Of a stretch of DNA of 64,000 nucleotides, positions 1-12,793 are shown piece after piece; position 1 is the first letter of the stretch; each line of letters starts with the position of its first letter. The DNA is from Shewanella olleyana (GTDB lineage: Bacteria; Pseudomonadota; Gammaproteobacteria; Enterobacterales; Shewanellaceae). The notes beneath the pieces were generated by a model that was given only the letters and a program-made list of their open reading frames with translations, ran no database searches and was not told where the DNA came from. Both the position numbers and the translations under genes were made by a program. The stretch spans positions 1-64,000 of the forward strand of contig NZ_JAKILD010000002.1 of the NCBI RefSeq assembly GCF_023283825.1, given 5' to 3'.

Positions 1-63
1 ACCAACAATATTGCTCAAGATGTGTTTTTAAATAAACGTCGTGAAATGCGTATAAACCAATAA
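1..63 (+). CDS. C-terminal 20 codons of an unidentified protein (cut by window start)
   Basis: Frame 1 is open from base 1 and ends at the TAA at 61-63, leaving 20 codons with a basic tail (NKRREMRINQ). Two strong hairpins follow at once, which supports a real gene end. The fragment is too short to assign a family. It converges on the kdn/kds operon. Confidence 0.6.
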   Translation, partial: TNNIAQDVFLNKRREMRINQ

Positions 64-67
64 AATA

Positions 68-135
68 AAACCCCCACTTAAAAAAAGTGGGGGTTTGTCA
101 TTAATCTGAAGAGACTCAAATGAGTCTCTTTTTTA
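68..135 (+). terminator. Two consecutive hairpins between convergent genes
   Basis: The first hairpin pairs CCCCCACTT (71-79) with AAGTGGGGG (85-93), flanked by AAA and TTT. The second pairs AAGAGACTCA (109-118) with TGAGTCTCTT (121-130) and is followed by a T run. They lie right after the stop at 63. They probably end the upstream + strand gene and may also serve the - strand gene ending at 184. Confidence 0.8.
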
Positions 136-183
136 TAAATGCTATTTACTTCGTTTTGTCTGCTTCGTGTTATTAGCTTCGCT

Positions 184-405
184 TCAGTGCCTAGTATTAT
201 TCTTGTCACTATCAGAAGATGATTCAGTTTTGTCGCTTTCAGTATCAGGACTTTCTATATCAGAGCTTTCATTACTCGGTTTTTTAGGATCACCAAACTG
301 AGGCATTTTAAATTTAGCGCTGTATTTCAGCACAGCTAGATTACTGGCAATAATACCAACAACTAAAATAATAATAATCCATACTTCTAAACCAGATAAA
401 TCCAT
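184..405 (-). CDS. Small single-pass membrane protein, DUF2897-like
   Basis: This 73-residue protein has one hydrophobic helix (about residues 8-26, WIIIILVVGIIASNLAVL). A short basic KYSAKFKMP segment follows, then a Ser/Asp/Glu-rich, probably disordered tail. The length and the helix-plus-NLAVLKYSAKFK pattern recall the DUF2897 family of gamma-proteobacteria, whose function is unknown; that match is from memory. A GAGG ribosome site precedes the ATG at 405. It follows kdsB by 27 bases, so it is probably the last gene of the kdnA-kdnB-kdsB operon. A role linked to lipopolysaccharide is suggested only by position. Confidence 0.65.
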   Translation of the reverse strand: MDLSGLEVWIIIILVVGIIASNLAVLKYSAKFKMPQFGDPKKPSNESSDIESPDTESDKTESSSDSDKNNTRH

Positions 406-432
406 GCCTACCTCAATTGAATTTTAATGAAT

Positions 433-1170
433 TTAATCAACAGCTAAGCGTTGCTCGCATTTGCGAACATCTTCTGGTGTATCAACTTCTGGTGAATCAA
501 ACGCACTAATTGCTACTTTGATTTTATACCCATATTCTAACGCACGGAGTTGCTCAAGTTTTTCTAGGTTCTCTAGGCGTCCAAGAGGTAACTTGGCAAA
601 AGCATTCACAAATCGACGCGTGTAAGCATAAACACCAATATGTTTGTACACTGGGTAATCGTCAGTGTCACGGCCAAAAGGGATACATGATCGAGAAAAG
701 TACAACGCGTTAAACTCATTATCGAATACAACTTTAACATGCATAGGGTCATGACGTACTTTTTCGTCAACAATTTCAAAACCTAATGTCGCCATTTCAA
801 ACTCTCCAGGATGGCGTTTAAATAGGGTGATAATTTGCTCAATAGAAATTGGATCAATAAGAGGTTGATCTCCTTGAAGGTTAATGACTAAATCATCATC
901 AGCTAAGCCCAGTTTGCTAATAGCTTCATTGATTCGATCTGTGCCAGATGCAGCATCAGAACTTGTCATCACAACCTGACCACCAATTGATTCTACGACT
1001 TCTTTAATGCGGTCATCATCAGTTGCAACATAAATATTATCGACCCCTTTAGCTAATGATGCCCGTTCAACGACGTGTTGGATCATCGGTTTACCATTGA
1101 TTGGTGCTAATGGTTTGCCAGGGAATCGGCTAGAACCATATCTAGCTGGAATTAAAAGAGTAACTTTCAT
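433..1170 (-). CDS. kdsB: CMP-Kdo8N / CMP-Kdo synthetase (3-deoxy-manno-octulosonate cytidylyltransferase)
   Basis: This 245-residue protein is the normal length for KdsB. It opens with the nucleotide-binding signature [16 protein letters not shown] (residues 5-20), followed by [10 protein letters not shown] and later NLQGDQPLI. The family joins CTP to a 3-deoxyoctulosonate to give the CMP-sugar used in lipid A core synthesis. Because kdnB and kdnA lie directly upstream on the same strand, the substrate is probably 8-amino-3,8-dideoxy-manno-octulosonate (Kdo8N), as known for Shewanella. The fold alone cannot separate Kdo from Kdo8N specificity. It acts in the cytoplasm. Confidence 0.93.
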   Translation of the reverse strand: MKVTLLIPARYGSSRFPGKPLAPINGKPMIQHVVERASLAKGVDNIYVATDDDRIKEVVESIGGQVVMTSSDAASGTDRINEAISKLGLADDDLVINLQGDQPLIDPISIEQIITLFKRHPGEFEMATLGFEIVDEKVRHDPMHVKVVFDNEFNALYFSRSCIPFGRDTDDYPVYKHIGVYAYTRRFVNAFAKLPLGRLENLEKLEQLRALEYGYKIKVAISAFDSPEVDTPEDVRKCEQRLAVD

Positions 1171-1240
1171 CGATAAACCTATTTTTTTAGATGGTAAATA
1201 AAGGGCCTAATGAACCCTAGAAATTTGTTTTATGGTTAAA

Positions 1241-2317
<1,077 letters not shown>

Positions 2318-2384
2318 TCATCCTTGAGATTTAATTGAGTCATTATCATTAATAACTGAAGAAACTAATACTATTGATTGTAAA

Positions 2385-3608
<1,224 letters not shown>

Positions 3609-3777
3609 CTAAATAAACCCGAAGATTATAACTGGGTTAGGGCTTGAATTGCATTAACTATATGCTGTTCGAGTTTCATAGTATGGAAAATAAAATGCTT
3701 TAGATTTATTAAATGGGAATATTCATCAAAGCCCAATATATTCAAAGAACTAATACTTTTTCATAGTAGACAAATAC

Positions 3778-3807
3778 AACAAAGCCCACGTTTCAGTGGG
3801 CTTTGTT
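3778..3807 (-). terminator. Terminator downstream of the carbonic anhydrase gene
   Basis: A perfect 12-base stem, AACAAAGCCCAC (3778-3789) with GTGGGCTTTGTT (3796-3807), has a six-base loop. It lies 20 bases after the carbonic anhydrase stop at 3827 on the - strand and insulates the kdn operon from it. Confidence 0.8.
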
Positions 3808-3826
3808 GTTTAAAAACTCAAGATGA

Positions 3827-4456
3827 TTAATTAGATAAATTTTCAGAGTTATTCTTAGCGTGTTCACTGAAAACAGTCACATCTAAGTCTGTTAATAAAC
3901 CATTGTTAATCCCGTAAATCCAACCGTGAATAGCGAGTTCTTGACCACGATCCCAAGCATCTTGAACAATTGATGTACTGGTGACATTAGCAACTTGTTC
4001 CATCACGTTAAGCTCACATAGTCGATTAAAGCGTTGCTCTTCATCAAGTTCATCTAGATCGGCACGATGTAAACGATAAATATCTTTAAGGTGGCCTAAC
4101 CAATTATCAATGAGACCAAAGCGATCGTTACTCATTGAGGCTTTAACGCCGCCACAACCATAATGACCAACAACCATGATGTGCTTAACTTTAAGTACTT
4201 CAACAGCGTATTGAATCACTGATAGGCAGTTGAGATCGGTATGGATCACCATGTTGGCAATATTACGGTGAACAAAAACTTCACCAGGCATCAAATCAAT
4301 AATCTGATTTGATGGTACGCGGCTATCTGAACAACCAATCCATAAGTATTCTGGATGTTGTTGCTCTGCAAGTTGCTGGAAGAAATCAGGGTCTTCTTGA
4401 TTTATACGTTCAGCCCAGCGGCGATTGTTATCAAAAAGAGGCTTAAGTAATTTCAT
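3827..4456 (-). CDS. can: Beta-class carbonic anhydrase
   Basis: This 209-residue protein interconverts CO2 and bicarbonate in the cytoplasm. The four zinc/active-site residues are visible: C42 and D44 in GCSDSRVP, and H98 and C101 in HYGCGGVK, the same numbering as E. coli Can. The start at 4456 gives the usual N-terminus (MKLLKPLFDNNRRW). It stands alone, with a terminator behind it and 142 bases to the next gene upstream. Confidence 0.95.
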   Translation of the reverse strand: MKLLKPLFDNNRRWAERINQEDPDFFQQLAEQQHPEYLWIGCSDSRVPSNQIIDLMPGEVFVHRNIANMVIHTDLNCLSVIQYAVEVLKVKHIMVVGHYGCGGVKASMSNDRFGLIDNWLGHLKDIYRLHRADLDELDEEQRFNRLCELNVMEQVANVTSTSIVQDAWDRGQELAIHGWIYGINNGLLTDLDVTVFSEHAKNNSENLSN

Positions 4457-4598
4457 TTAATGTTATAGACCCAAATAAAAGTGAAGTATGTAGAGTTTGT
4501 TTTAATCAGCCATTTAGCAGATTTTCATCATTTTCAAGAGTATATCAGCAATTTTGATTATGCTGGTCTATCCATTTGAATTAACTTTTCGAAGCATT

Positions 4599-5414
4599 TC
4601 AAGCGTCGTTAAGAAAACTTAATAAGAGTTGATTCACTTTTGCTGTTTGCTCAATATTAGCAAAATGTCCTGCTTCAGCAATTTGAATTAGTTTACTACC
4701 TGTAATGCAGTCTTGCATTAAATAGGCTTCTAACATTGTTCTTAGTTGGTTTTGTTCACCAATAAGAATTAAACAAGGCAAGGTGAACTGCTCAACAAGC
4801 TCTAAAGTATCGCGTTTATAAAAAGCTAACGGACTGAATAACGCGAGCTGTTCTATTTGTTGTTTTGATAATTGTGTTAGTTTTTGTGTAAAGGCCGTTT
4901 TAGCGTCTGATTGACTATTGGGTGTAAAGAATTTATCGGCGACGGTTTCAGCGAGCTCTTCATTACATTCATTTTGCTGGTTGGCTTGATCAATCCAAGC
5001 TTGGTATTTGGCACAATTCACTTGTGGTTCAAATCCAATAAAACCATTTGCCATAACTAACTTGGCAACTAGTGTTGGTTTAGCGAGTACCATTTCAGCG
5101 GCGATAGCACTGCCTGTACCATTACCTATGACTGTACATTGGCTGATGTCTAATGAGGCGAGTAGGGCTAAGCAATGCTCTGCAATGGTCACCAGCGACG
5201 TGGTACCTGCTGGCATAGGATCAGATTGACCATGTGCCCATAAATCGATTGCGATACAGCGATAATGTTCACTTAGGGCATCGATTTGGGGCTGCCACAT
5301 AGTGTTATCAGCAAGAAAACCATGAATAAACAGTAAGACAGGACCTTGGCCAACATCAGTAAAGCTAAGGTTTTGACTATTGATGTTGAAGCTGTGAGAT
5401 TTTAATGGCGTCAT
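4599..5414 (-). CDS. Alpha/beta-hydrolase-fold protein with a degenerate catalytic triad
   Basis: This 271-residue protein has clear hydrolase-fold landmarks: FIHGFLADNTMW (oxyanion loop, about 29-40), DLWAHGQSDP (57-66) and a C-terminal AGHFANIE with H250. The nucleophile elbow, normally G-x-S-x-G, reads G97-N-G99-T-G101, so the serine is glycine. The acidic position after beta-7 reads GEQNQ, with N222 where Asp is usual. The two flanking strands and the third triad member are kept. It is therefore either inactive as an esterase or uses other residues. The MITE-like element lies just upstream, in its promoter region. Confidence 0.8.
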   Translation of the reverse strand: MTPLKSHSFNINSQNLSFTDVGQGPVLLFIHGFLADNTMWQPQIDALSEHYRCIAIDLWAHGQSDPMPAGTTSLVTIAEHCLALLASLDISQCTVIGNGTGSAIAAEMVLAKPTLVAKLVMANGFIGFEPQVNCAKYQAWIDQANQQNECNEELAETVADKFFTPNSQSDAKTAFTQKLTQLSKQQIEQLALFSPLAFYKRDTLELVEQFTLPCLILIGEQNQLRTMLEAYLMQDCITGSKLIQIAEAGHFANIEQTAKVNQLLLSFLNDA

Positions 5415-5451
5415 GGAGTTCTCTAAAACGTAAAACGGTGATTAATGTTAT

Positions 5452-5731
5452 TAGGGCGTGTTGAACTTTGCTGGTTAAACTTTGTTCGAGATAAAAGTGT
5501 TTTAATTGAGGCGGATGGATTGATGCCTAGTCATCTAAGCACTTCTTTTTAAAAAGATGCATCCAACAAAGAGTAAAACACTTTTAGTCGAACCCTTTGG
5601 GCAGCGTTTGTTGGCGATTTTTACTGCGTTATCGACTTTTTATGTAGAATAACTACACCACAAAGTCTCTGCCTTGTATAAATGGCTAATAATTCGCTGC
5701 AAAAACAACCTTGAAAGATCAACACGCCCTA
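5452..5731. mobile_element. MITE-like element, copy 1 (about 276 bp, TA target duplication)
   Basis: The element body (5454-5729) begins GGGCGTGTTGAACTTTG and ends with the inverse, CTTTGAAAGATCAACACGCCC-like, so it has imperfect terminal inverted repeats of at least 11 bases. It is flanked by TA at 5452-5453 and 5730-5731. It encodes no protein. A related copy in the opposite orientation is at 47230-47492. TA duplication and short size suggest a non-autonomous element moved by an IS630/Tc1-type transposase; none is in the window. It fills most of the 395-base gap between the hydrolase-fold gene and the carboxypeptidase gene. Confidence 0.8.
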
Positions 5732-5809
5732 ACATAGGTTAATTTACAAGTAAGCGTTGTATCTTAATTATCGATAATTCTATTTCACTAATAAAATAAT
5801 ACCAGCGAT

Positions 5810-6498
5810 TTACTTTGGGATATCGGCGACATAAAACACATACTGTTCGACTAATTCATCGAGCTTTTTAAGCAGGGCTGATTGTAAAGTGATTTCAGAT
5901 TGAGACAAGAGTTGTCTTAAGGAATTTGGTTGATATTGTGATAAAAGCTTTGATGACTCAGGGTAATAACTTAAATGCCATGGCTCTGGGCTCACCCCAG
6001 ATTGATTTGGCTGATATGGTAAGTAAAAACCAAACTGCTGTGCATGTGCTGTTAGCCAATTGGCTAAATTGGTACAGGGCCCTTCATTTTCATATTCATC
6101 GCTAATTAATTGCAAGTCAGCTTTACTAATCTGCTTAGCGTCAAAAACATCGATATCGGTGCCCCAATGGTGCCGTGATGCACCTGGTAAAGCAGACCAG
6201 CATAAAATAGCGTCTACCAATTCATTATCAGTTAAAGATGATGGATTTAATGGCTGATTTCGAATATCGAGTAAAGGGCGCTTACCTTGAGCTTTTCCGT
6301 TCCAAATGGCCATTTGACGTTCGAAACTGCGATAAGCAGAACATATTTGGATATCAATGCCATCAGCTAATGCTTTTTGTTGCATTGATTTAAAGGCTAA
6401 TGATGTTGCTTCAGTCAGCAGGAAATTGCCAAACGAAACTAAATGAGCATCATCCAGTCCATACAGGACTGGATGTTCTAGTGCTGGCTGTGGTGCCA

Positions 6499-6499
<1 letters not shown>
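5810..6499 (-). CDS. VanY-like D-alanyl-D-alanine carboxypeptidase (peptidase M15)
   Basis: The protein has about 229 residues. Family motifs are SAYRSFERQMAIWNGK, HHWGTDIDVFD (zinc-binding His and Asp) and EPWHLSYY (catalytic Glu and zinc His). The family trims the terminal D-Ala of peptidoglycan peptides. No signal peptide is evident, so its location is unclear. The frame extends upstream to a TTG at 6508, but the ATG at 6499 overlaps the dapE stop (TAATG), typical of translational coupling, and is preferred. It is the last gene of a three-gene overlapping set. Confidence 0.85.
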
Positions 6500-7982
<1,483 letters not shown>

Positions 7983-8105
7983 TGTGTGAATATATCCTTG
8001 AATCTTGTTGTAGCGCTTAGCTGCTCAATTTAATAATGATTTGTTGCTATTTAAGCAGCTGCGCAATGTCAATTTGTAGAGTTTATTTCGATTTTGTTTC
8101 TTTAG

Positions 8106-8615
8106 TTAAAGCTCAACGGTAAAGATGACATCTTTACCCGCCGTGACTTGGCCTTCAGCTTTAACGAGATATTGCACGTCTTCCATATTGGCAAGTACAA
8201 CTGGGGTCAAAAGGCTTTCAACTTGATCAGTTAAATACTCCAAATCAAATTCCAAAATAGGATCGCCTACTTTTACTTGTTGTCCTTCTTCTGCCAATCG
8301 TTTAAAACCATTTCCGCGCAGCTCAACTGTGCCTACGCCAAAATGAACAAATAGTTCTAGACCTTGAGGGGACTCGATACTAAAAGCATGATTGGTTTCA
8401 AATATTTTACCTATGGTGCCATCAATCGGTGCTAAAATAAGCTTACCGGTCGGGTTAATGGCTAATCCATCGCCGACGATCTTTTCAGCAAAGACGACAT
8501 CAGGTACTTGTTCTATTTCTACTAGGTCGCCTGAAACAGGTGCAAAAATTTGAATACCACCGGTTAAGGTAGGTTGCCCTGAAATAAGTCGGCGTATACG
8601 GCTTAAAAATCCCAT
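8106..8615 (-). CDS. crr: PTS glucose-type EIIA component
   Basis: This 169-residue soluble protein matches EIIA-Glc. H91 in FVHFGVGTVELRG is the phosphorylated histidine and H76 (NHAFS) its partner. It takes phosphate from HPr and passes it to EIIB domains. In gamma-proteobacteria it also regulates carbon metabolism through adenylate cyclase and inducer exclusion. It follows ptsI on the same strand after 100 bases. No EIIBC permease gene is in the window, so here it serves as a general component. Confidence 0.95.
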   Translation of the reverse strand: MGFLSRIRRLISGQPTLTGGIQIFAPVSGDLVEIEQVPDVVFAEKIVGDGLAINPTGKLILAPIDGTIGKIFETNHAFSIESPQGLELFVHFGVGTVELRGNGFKRLAEEGQQVKVGDPILEFDLEYLTDQVESLLTPVVLANMEDVQYLVKAEGQVTAGKDVIFTVEL

Positions 8616-8715
8616 GAGATATAGCCTCTTTTTATAATGTTTTTATGGTTTTATTCTAGTGTTGTCTGATTTTTTTATAAACAATAAATATTGAAAAATA
8701 CTAAATAAAGTCAAA

Positions 8716-10410
8716 TTAACTGAATAACTCGTTTAATTGTTCTATGTGGCTAAAGCCTAATGCCTGTTGTGCTTGGGTGTAAAAATGCTGATATTGGCCA
8801 TTACAGATAGTCGCTTTAACATCTAATAAGCTGGCGGTATTGACACTTAACTCGTCAATACCTAGACCGACTAATAAGCTAATTAGTTTCGTATCACTGG
8901 CTAATTCACCGCATAAACACACTTTGATTTGATGGATTTTACAGGTGTCCACTGCCATTTTAATAAATCGAATCATGGCCGGTGATACAGGTGGGTAGTC
9001 CTTTACTAGCTCAGGATTTCCACGGTCTGCAGCCAAGGTATACTGAGTTAAATCGTTACTGCCGATACTGACAAAATCTAGCTTTGGTAATAAGTGCGGC
9101 AAGTTAAGTACGGCAGCTGGTGTTTCTACCATTATGCCGATATTGAGTTCGCCGAATCCTTTTTCTTCTTCAATAAGTTGTTGCTTGCAGGATTCTATTA
9201 ACTCAAATGCTTGCTCAAGTTCTTCAACTTGATTCACCATAGGAAATAAAAGTCTTATCCGGCCATGATTAGCTGCTCTAAGAACAGCTTTAATTTGAGT
9301 GGTAAATAAAGATTGATGCTGAAGGCTATAGCGTATGCCGCGCACGCCTAAAGCGGGGTTATCTTCGTATTGCTGGCTTAAACAGGGGATTTCTTTATCA
9401 GCACCAATATCAAAGGTACGTATAGTCAGCACTTTGCCGTTTAAACTATGAAGTGCATCGCAATATTGCTGATATTGCTGTTTTTCATCAGGCACCGAAT
9501 CCACTTGCATTAATAAAAATTCAGTTCTGAATAAGCCAATGCCAGCTGCGCCGCTATGCTCAATTTGAGTGACATCATTTAAGCTGCTGACATTGGCCAG
9601 TAGACATACTGGGTGGCCATCGCGGGTAACACTGGGCTTATCAACATATTGCAGTAAAGCAGCACGTCGCTGTGTTTCTTGCTCTGACTTTTGCTTTAAC
9701 TGCAGTGTTGTTTCAGGAGATGGCTTGATGTGCAGTTCACCACTGATGGCGTCTAAAATCAGCGGGCTGCCATCAGTGATGTCGTGGGTATTAAATTGGC
9801 AACTTAATAAAGCAGGGATCCCTGCAGCTTTTGCCAAAATGGCTGTATGACTGGTCAAACCACCAGTTTGAAGCACGATTCCTTTAATTTTATTTAACGG
9901 AATGGTGGCAAACTCAGCAGGGGTAATATCTTCAGCTAGTAAAATACTGTTGTCGGTGAGTTTAGATACATCCCACTGCAAGGTACCATTGACCGCAGAC
10001 ATCAAACGTTTGCCTAGGCAAAGTACGTCATTGCTGCGATTTGCCATATATGGATCATCTAGCTGAGCCAACTCTTCAGCATGTTGAGCAAATATTCGTT
10101 CAACAGAAACAACTGCAGAAAATCTAAATCGGGTAATGTAATTTTTGAGTTGCTCAGCTAAATCGTCATCTTCTAACAGCATGATATCAGCATCGATTAA
10201 ATGAAAATGCTCGCTGTCCGGTTCAATTTTAGCTTGGCAATGCTTTAGGTGAGAACTTAAGAAGCCAATGGCTTTAGTGGCTTTTTCACACTCTTTAGCA
10301 ATATTGGCGACAGGTAATAAACGATAATCGACAGTTTGATTGTGAAGATTAATATGAACGGCTTGGCCAAAAGCAATTCCGGGGGAAACAACAATACCTG
10401 TTACTGCCAT
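8716..10410 (-). CDS. ptsI: PTS enzyme I (phosphoenolpyruvate-protein phosphotransferase)
   Basis: This 564-residue protein has the swivelling phospho-histidine domain (GGLTSHTAILAKAAG, H188) and the PEP-binding TIM barrel (LFRTEFLLM, DIGADKEIPCL, GIMVETPAAVL, SIGSNDLTQYTLAADRGN, LCGELASD). It moves phosphate from PEP to HPr in the cytoplasm. It starts 11 bases after ptsH, so the two are co-transcribed, with crr behind. Confidence 0.97.
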   Translation of the reverse strand: MAVTGIVVSPGIAFGQAVHINLHNQTVDYRLLPVANIAKECEKATKAIGFLSSHLKHCQAKIEPDSEHFHLIDADIMLLEDDDLAEQLKNYITRFRFSAVVSVERIFAQHAEELAQLDDPYMANRSNDVLCLGKRLMSAVNGTLQWDVSKLTDNSILLAEDITPAEFATIPLNKIKGIVLQTGGLTSHTAILAKAAGIPALLSCQFNTHDITDGSPLILDAISGELHIKPSPETTLQLKQKSEQETQRRAALLQYVDKPSVTRDGHPVCLLANVSSLNDVTQIEHSGAAGIGLFRTEFLLMQVDSVPDEKQQYQQYCDALHSLNGKVLTIRTFDIGADKEIPCLSQQYEDNPALGVRGIRYSLQHQSLFTTQIKAVLRAANHGRIRLLFPMVNQVEELEQAFELIESCKQQLIEEEKGFGELNIGIMVETPAAVLNLPHLLPKLDFVSIGSNDLTQYTLAADRGNPELVKDYPPVSPAMIRFIKMAVDTCKIHQIKVCLCGELASDTKLISLLVGLGIDELSVNTASLLDVKATICNGQYQHFYTQAQQALGFSHIEQLNELFS

Positions 10411-10421
10411 AAACGTTCCTG

Positions 10422-10679
10422 TTAACTGAGAGTGATAAGTAATTCAGAGACAGTCTCTACTGCTTTTTCAGCCTGTTCTCCATCAGCAAATACCTTAACA
10501 GATTGGCCTTGATATAACCCTAATGTTTGCAATTTAAACAAACTCTTGGCACTTGCTTGTTTACCATTACATTCGACTATGACGTCACAGTCAAAGTTTT
10601 TTGCAGCTTTGACCAATAATGCAGCTGGTCGGGTGTGAATTCCGTGGGGAGCGATAATAGTGACGGTTTTTTCGTACAT
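10422..10679 (-). CDS. ptsH: PTS phosphocarrier protein HPr
   Basis: This 85-residue protein has H15 in GIHTRPAALLVKAA as the phosphorylated histidine and S46 in the KSLFKLQTLGL helix, as in enterobacterial HPr. It relays phosphate from enzyme I to EIIA proteins. It is the first gene of ptsH-ptsI-crr and is separated from the chemoreceptor gene upstream by a strong terminator. Confidence 0.97.
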   Translation of the reverse strand: MYEKTVTIIAPHGIHTRPAALLVKAAKNFDCDVIVECNGKQASAKSLFKLQTLGLYQGQSVKVFADGEQAEKAVETVSELLITLS

Positions 10680-10796
10680 CTAAACTAACTCTTTTAAAAA
10701 TTATAGGCAGAATAATACCGTAAACCTTAGCGGGCTTACAGTCGATATATAGCATTAACTTGGTTTTGAAATTAAATATGATTCATCTAACAAATA

Positions 10797-10825
10797 AGAG
10801 GCGCGAGTCATTAATTCGCGCCTCT
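10797..10825 (-). terminator. Terminator of the chemoreceptor gene
   Basis: AGAGGCGCGA (10797-10806) pairs perfectly with TCGCGCCTCT (10816-10825) around a nine-base loop. It lies 37 bases after the chemoreceptor stop at 10862 on the - strand and ahead of ptsH. Confidence 0.8.
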
Positions 10826-10861
10826 AATTTGTAAAGGTGATTTCGCTGCTTGTCAGGTTAA

Positions 10862-12499
10862 TTAATCTGTTTTGAACTGGCTTAAGCTTTCGGTGACATT
10901 TTGACTAATGGTTTGCAGTGATTGAGCCGCATCTGAGTTAGTTTCATTGGTTCTTACAGCGATTTCGGTTAATTCAGAAATAGTCGTGATATTACGGTTT
11001 ATTTCTTCAGTCACTTGCGACTGTTCTTCAGTCGCGCTAGCAAGTTGGGTGTTCATGTCACTGATATTAGCAATAACAGCAAGTATTTCTGTCATAGCTT
11101 CTTGTGATTGAATCGCTTTAGATTGTAATTGAATTGATTGCTCTTGGGTTTCAGTATTACTCTTAATTACCAGCTCAACGCCATCATGAATGTTGGTGAT
11201 AATTTTATTGATTTCGTTCGTTGATGCTTGCGTGCGAGTTGCTAGGGCTCTGACTTCATCAGCAACAACCGCAAAACCACGGCCATATTCACCTGCGCGG
11301 GCAGCTTCAATTGCAGCGTTTAAAGCGAGTAGGTTGGTTTGATCTGCAATTCCACCAATGGTATCTAAAATAGTACTGATTTCTACAGATGATTTGCCTA
11401 AATCATGGGTTACATTCTCGGCATTTTTAAGCTCAGTAACCAGTAAGTCGGTTTCGTGTACTGTTTCTTGCATAAATGCATGGGATTGTTGTGCTTGCAC
11501 CTTAACGTTATTAGCGCCATCAGCAGCTTGATAAGTGTTTTGGGCCATGTCATTGGTAGTCGCCAGCATTTGATTGACTGCTGTAGCAACACTTTGTGTT
11601 TCACTATGGATAAGCTCAGCGCTTTGATTTGACTCTTCTACTGCAACAAGTAAATGCTGCGCGTCCATATCAAGTTCTTTACCAAGTGGCTTTAACTCTG
11701 ACACTACAGCGGCAATTTTTATGACGAAATCATTGAATGCATCAGCCATTTTGGCGACTTCATCTTTACCACTGTTGTCTAAACGTTTAGATAAATCGCC
11801 TTCACCTTTAGCAATATCTTCCATTGCTGCAATAGCTGCATTGATAGGAGAGGTGATAGACACATTCAGTAGTAAGAAAAAGCCAAAAATAGGGATAGAA
11901 ATAAGCATCATAATAATTAAATAATTAATGACCACGCTACCCATGCTGTCTATCACATCACTCGAACTTCCATGAGCAATAATAGTCCAGCCCCATTCTG
12001 GATAGAATTCTGCGCCAGATAAAATTGTTTCAATACCAGAAGTAGAAGGAAGGTTAGCTTGATACTCAAACTGACTTTTTGTCATTCTCCTCGCGTTGTT
12101 AACGAGGTCAATAAGTGGTTTAGATCCGTCTGATGCAATGTAGCTATCAAAAGAGCGGCCTTCGAGCATACTGTTTTCAGGAAAGCTAATAATGACATTA
12201 TCAGCATCGACGACGATGTAGGATTCATTGTTACCATAACGCAGGTCAGAAATTAACGATAAAGCGTATTGTTTAAAGTTAGTTTCATCAACTTGATTAT
12301 TGTTTTGTCTAGTAAGCGAATTGAGTAAAGACGTTGCAGTAGAAACTTGCGCTTCAATTTGGACTATTTTTTGATTGAGAAGGTTATTGTATTGTTCATT
12401 GATTGAAAAACTGGCGAAACATACCGTACCTATAGCCGCCAAAGCTAACATAATGATAAGTCGTTTCAAAATGGTTAACTGTCTGAGGAAGGCGATCAT
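10862..12499 (-). CDS. Methyl-accepting chemotaxis protein with a Cache sensor domain
   Basis: This 545-residue inner-membrane receptor has a TM helix at about 12-30, then a periplasmic region to about 190 that reads like a single Cache domain ([31 protein letters not shown]). A second TM helix (about 191-213), a HAMP segment (to about 265) and the cytoplasmic hairpin follow. The hairpin tip is [35 protein letters not shown], quoted here only as its [18 protein letters not shown] core. It would bind a small ligand outside and control CheA inside. There is no C-terminal CheR/CheB tether pentapeptide. The ligand is unknown. Confidence 0.92.
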   Translation of the reverse strand: MIAFLRQLTILKRLIIMLALAAIGTVCFASFSINEQYNNLLNQKIVQIEAQVSTATSLLNSLTRQNNNQVDETNFKQYALSLISDLRYGNNESYIVVDADNVIISFPENSMLEGRSFDSYIASDGSKPLIDLVNNARRMTKSQFEYQANLPSTSGIETILSGAEFYPEWGWTIIAHGSSSDVIDSMGSVVINYLIIMMLISIPIFGFFLLLNVSITSPINAAIAAMEDIAKGEGDLSKRLDNSGKDEVAKMADAFNDFVIKIAAVVSELKPLGKELDMDAQHLLVAVEESNQSAELIHSETQSVATAVNQMLATTNDMAQNTYQAADGANNVKVQAQQSHAFMQETVHETDLLVTELKNAENVTHDLGKSSVEISTILDTIGGIADQTNLLALNAAIEAARAGEYGRGFAVVADEVRALATRTQASTNEINKIITNIHDGVELVIKSNTETQEQSIQLQSKAIQSQEAMTEILAVIANISDMNTQLASATEEQSQVTEEINRNITTISELTEIAVRTNETNSDAAQSLQTISQNVTESLSQFKTD

Positions 12500-12793
12500 A
12501 AGTACCCTTAAAAAATGAATTGCTACAATGTATTGCGTAAATATAGACAGTTTTTATCCTATAAAGAACTTGTAAATATAAGAAGTGTGATCCACTGATA
12601 TTTTTTTACAAAAAGATACATTTTGAACTTAGGGTTAAGTGCTGTTGCTAGGGAGGTAAAGCGATGTTTTTCAAGATGTTAACGCTTGGGTTGTTACGGG
12701 TTTTATTTATTTTTGATAATGAGTTGTTTTGCCTTTGATTTATTATGCGATAAGCCTCAGAATGATGGAAAATAAAACTAGGTAAACATTGTT

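Noticed and set aside
8106..10679. Complete sugar-specific PTS
   Set aside because: Only HPr, enzyme I and EIIA are present; no EIIB or EIIC gene lies in the window.
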